A stretch of 35,758 nucleotides of DNA from an uncultured bacterium. GTDB lineage: Bacteria; Nitrospirota; Thermodesulfovibrionia; Thermodesulfovibrionales; Dissulfurispiraceae. The stretch's first letter is position 1. Every line of letters begins with the position of its first letter. This document shows, piece after piece, positions 33,248 to 35,758 of this stretch. The stretch lies in assembly GCA_937949555.1 (NCBI GenBank), contig CALEDV010000020.1:1-35758 (forward strand), read 5' to 3'. The notes under the pieces were generated by a model. That model did no database searches, was not told the DNA's origin, and worked only from the letters and a program-made list of their open reading frames with translations. Position numbers and translations under genes: made by a program.

Positions 33248-34080
33248 TGGCAAAGGAGGTTCTAACTTTTGGTTTCTCGCCCTGTCCAAACGATACCTAT
33301 ATGTTTTACGCCCTTACAAAGGGAATACTCGAACAAGGCGGCTTGAGGCTCAGATTTACCATTGAAGATGTGGAGACCCTGAATCATCTTGCCCTTGAAA
33401 GGGGCCTTGATATTTCAAAGGTGTCATGCCATGCCTACTGTTATTTAAAGGATGACTACCGTTTTCTAAGCTACGGGGCGGCCTTTGGTAAGGGTTGTGG
33501 CCCCATAGTTGTATCAAGGCAAGCCTTTGGCCATAAGACACTCTCGGGCCTTAAGGTATCTATACCAGGCAGATATACCACCGCAAATCTGCTCTGGCAC
33601 CTTTATGCAGATAAACATGGTATAGACATAGGCGATATTGTGGTCATGCCCTTTGACCGTATTATGCCTGCTGTAAGGGATGGGCTTGTTGACATTGGTG
33701 TGGTGATACACGAGGGCAGGTTTACATACAGGGATTATGGCTTGCAAGAACTGGTGGATCTCGGCCAATGGTGGGAGGACGACACAGGCCTACCAATCCC
33801 CTTGGGTGGTATAGTAGCCCGAAAGGATATAGGTGAGGCTGCAATATCAACAATAGAGAGGCTTATTAGGGAAAGCATAGTTTACGCTGACAAACATGTC
33901 AATGAAGCAATGCCTTTCATAAAGGCTTATGCACAGGAGCTATCGGAGGATGTGATAAGGGACCATATAAGATTGTATGTAAATGATTATAGCAGGGGAT
34001 TCACAGATCAGGCCCAGCGGGCCTTGCAAGAATTAATAAAAAGGAAAGAAGGAGTGAAAAAGGGATGGATAGAGCCTTAG
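33244..34080 (+). CDS. mqnD: 1,4-dihydroxy-6-naphthoate synthase (MqnD)
   Basis: 278 residues. It is the futalosine-pathway enzyme that converts cyclic de-hypoxanthine futalosine to 1,4-dihydroxy-6-naphthoate for menaquinone. Family motifs are present: FGFSPCPNDTYMFYAL at the N-terminus, VSCHAYCYL, GCGPIVVS, and LPIPLGGIVARKDI. Two ATGs (33244 and 33247) follow a run of six G; the first overlaps the YifB stop. Other mqn genes are not in the window. Its presence indicates menaquinone-based respiration by the alternative pathway. It overlaps the phosphorylase gene by 16 bases. Confidence 0.94.
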   Translation: MMAKEVLTFGFSPCPNDTYMFYALTKGILEQGGLRLRFTIEDVETLNHLALERGLDISKVSCHAYCYLKDDYRFLSYGAAFGKGCGPIVVSRQAFGHKTLSGLKVSIPGRYTTANLLWHLYADKHGIDIGDIVVMPFDRIMPAVRDGLVDIGVVIHEGRFTYRDYGLQELVDLGQWWEDDTGLPIPLGGIVARKDIGEAAISTIERLIRESIVYADKHVNEAMPFIKAYAQELSEDVIRDHIRLYVNDYSRGFTDQAQRALQELIKRKEGVKKGWIEP

Positions 34081-35758
34081 AAGACTTTACAAGAGAGCCA
34101 AGGATAGCATACTTTTCAATGGAGATAGGGGTAAGGAGTGATATGCCCACCTATAGCGGAGGTCTCGGTGTGCTCGCTGGAGACACAATAAAATCCGCTG
34201 CTGACCTGAAGTTACCTGTTGTTGCGGTAACCCATCTGACAAAAAAGGGTTATTTCAAGCAAGAGATAGACGCCTACGGTAGACAGCATGAATTGCCTGA
34301 GGAATGGAACCCTGCGTCTTTTATGAAACAGCTTAGGGAGAAGGTGGTTGTAAGCATAGAGAATAGAGATGTATATGTGGGGGGATGGATTTATATAGTA
34401 AAGAGTGAGAGCGGAGGCAAGGTGCCCATCATATTTTTAGACACCGATCTGCCAGAAAATAGAGAGGAAGACAGGTTGATTACACAGTATCTCTATGGTG
34501 GCGATAGGGCATACCGTTTCAAACAGGAGATGGTGCTTGGTATTGGTGGCACAAGGTTGCTCGATGAGTTGGGATTTCAGATAAAGAAGTTTCACATGAA
34601 TGAGGGGCACTCAAGCCTTCTGACTGTTGAGTTGCTAAGGCTCTTTAAAAAGGACATAGAGGAGGTATGGGACGAGAGATTGGTATGGAATGCCGAGAAG
34701 GTTAGGAGCCTTTGTGTCTTTACTACCCATACACCCGTAGAGGCTGGACATGACAAGTTTCACTATGACCTTGTCAACAGGTTGTTTACCGAGCCCGTGC
34801 CCATCAGTGTGCTACAGGAGTTTGGTGGTAAGGATATGCTTAACATGACCATGCTTGCCCTCAATCTTAGCAACTATATCAATGGCGTGGCAAAGAAGCA
34901 TGGTGAGGTATCCCAGCACATGTTCCCTGGCTATGAGATACACGCTATAACAAATGGGGTTCACTCCTATACATGGACATCGGATCCCTTTAAAAAAATC
35001 TTTAACAAATATTTCCCAGGATGGGCCAATGAGCCTGCCATGCTCGTGAGGGTGGAGAGGATCCCCCAAGAGGAGATATGGGAGGCACACATGACTGCCA
35101 AGAGGCAACTCATTGACTATATAAACAGGGAAAATAAGGCTGGGTTCAATTATGATACCTTTACCATTGGTTTTGCGAGGAGGGCAACGGCATATAAGCG
35201 GGCAGACCTTCTATTCAAAGACATCGACAGGCTCTGCAGAATAGGGGAGGGTAGGCTTCAGATCGTCTATGCAGGCAAGGCACATCCCCATGATGAGCAT
35301 GGCAAACAGCTAATACAGCGCATACATGAAATAAAGGAAAGGGTTAAGGACAAAATCAAGATAGCCTATGTAAAGAATTACAACATGGATGTAGCCCTGA
35401 AGATCGTATCAGGCGTAGATGTCTGGCTAAATAATCCCTTAAGACCCCTTGAGGCCTCAGGCACCAGTGGCATGAAGGCATCGCACAACGGAGTTCCCAA
35501 CTTTAGCGTCCTTGATGGGTGGTGGATTGAGGGCCATATAGAAGGACACACAGGTTGGTCAATTGGCCCCCTCGATGTATCAGCAGACCCTGAAAAGGAT
35601 GCCGACGACCTTTATTACAAGCTTGAGCATGTAATCTTGCCACTTTTTTACAAGGACAAAAAGGGTTGGATTAAGGTAATGCAAGACGCTATAGGCAAGA
35701 ACGCGTACTTCTTCAACTCCCATCGCATGATGAGGAGGTATGTAACTGAGGCCTATAT
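34065..35758 (+). CDS. glgP: Alpha-glucan (glycogen/maltodextrin) phosphorylase, 3' end outside window
   Basis: A continuous frame runs from ATG 34065 to the window edge: 564 complete codons and no stop. It is a GT35 alpha-glucan phosphorylase of the short prokaryotic branch (TIGR02094). IAYFSMEIG and YSGGLGVLAGD are at the N-terminus, HMNEGHSS and THTPVEAGHDKF in the middle, then FARRATAYKRADL. The pyridoxal-phosphate lysine segment is EASGTSGMKASHNG, followed by VLDGWW. It releases glucose-1-phosphate from storage or dextrin glucan. It starts 16 bases inside mqnD, with GGAG about ten bases upstream, and is the last visible gene of the plus-strand chain. It is truncated only by the window edge. 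Confidence 0.93.
   Translation, partial: MDRALEDFTREPRIAYFSMEIGVRSDMPTYSGGLGVLAGDTIKSAADLKLPVVAVTHLTKKGYFKQEIDAYGRQHELPEEWNPASFMKQLREKVVVSIENRDVYVGGWIYIVKSESGGKVPIIFLDTDLPENREEDRLITQYLYGGDRAYRFKQEMVLGIGGTRLLDELGFQIKKFHMNEGHSSLLTVELLRLFKKDIEEVWDERLVWNAEKVRSLCVFTTHTPVEAGHDKFHYDLVNRLFTEPVPISVLQEFGGKDMLNMTMLALNLSNYINGVAKKHGEVSQHMFPGYEIHAITNGVHSYTWTSDPFKKIFNKYFPGWANEPAMLVRVERIPQEEIWEAHMTAKRQLIDYINRENKAGFNYDTFTIGFARRATAYKRADLLFKDIDRLCRIGEGRLQIVYAGKAHPHDEHGKQLIQRIHEIKERVKDKIKIAYVKNYNMDVALKIVSGVDVWLNNPLRPLEASGTSGMKASHNGVPNFSVLDGWWIEGHIEGHTGWSIGPLDVSADPEKDADDLYYKLEHVILPLFYKDKKGWIKVMQDAIGKNAYFFNSHRMMRRYVTEAY

Overview
The window is a bacterial chromosome segment of about 35.8 kb. Envelope and signalling genes dominate: signal peptides, sensor kinases, a NtrC-type regulator, a TauE/SafE exporter and a futalosine-route menaquinone gene (mqnD). 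Moderately low G+C, frequent AGG/AGA arginine codons, MqnD, a TauE/DUF1634 pair with stand-alone receivers, and a CbiG-CobJ fusion fit an anaerobic diderm of the Nitrospirota (Thermodesulfovibrio-like) or a sulfate-reducing 'deltaproteobacterial' lineage. This is inference; no rRNA or other phylogenetic marker is present.

Layout. 1-843 has no convincing gene; it holds a 13-bp inverted repeat, a decayed frame and a near-perfect palindrome lying on a promoter. 844-4544 is a three-gene unit: PhnD-like binding protein, membrane histidine kinase and sigma-54 response regulator. 4581-6602 (minus) is a GT21-like glycosyltransferase and a PHP phosphoesterase. 6769-12609 (plus) is the most unusual part: a five-gene cluster of a DUF5132/PacL-like small membrane protein, an HMA_2-type protein, a protein made of exact 22-residue amphipathic repeats, a P2-type cation ATPase with its own HMA_2 N-terminus, and a methionine adenosyltransferase homologue whose methionine pocket is altered. 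12706-15703 (minus) is a BPL_N/GATase-like protein behind a CbiG-CobJ cobalamin fusion. 15805-16518 is a cation-efflux pseudogene with two nonsense codons and a 3' duplication.

16590-20992 (minus) holds a FixH/YtkA-like protein, a NarL/NarX-type two-component pair (four PAS domains) and a SelW-like redox protein with an unknown partner. 21137-26208 (minus) is a seven-gene operon: Cache-domain kinase, receiver, DHp-only pseudo-kinase, two receivers, TauE/SafE exporter and DUF1634 protein. 26537-27144 encodes a small Cys-rich protein and a second HMA_2 protein. 27150-30515 (minus) is a third small HMA_2 protein, an EAL-CBS-GGDEF protein and a GH1 glycosidase. 30823 to the right edge is a tightly overlapping plus-strand chain: TIGR01212 radical SAM, YifB, MqnD and an alpha-glucan phosphorylase cut by the window end.

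How the genes work together. Four HMA_2-type domains, none with the CxxC metal site, occur in three separate transcription units. The 6769-12609 cluster resembles in outline the mycobacterial PacL/P-type ATPase pairs, but its ATPase has Ca/Mn-type (P2) ion-site residues instead of a P1B CPx motif. I regard this cluster as the best candidate for an incompletely described system: a membrane-platform cation pump with a lipid-surface-like repeat protein and a MetK-derived enzyme.
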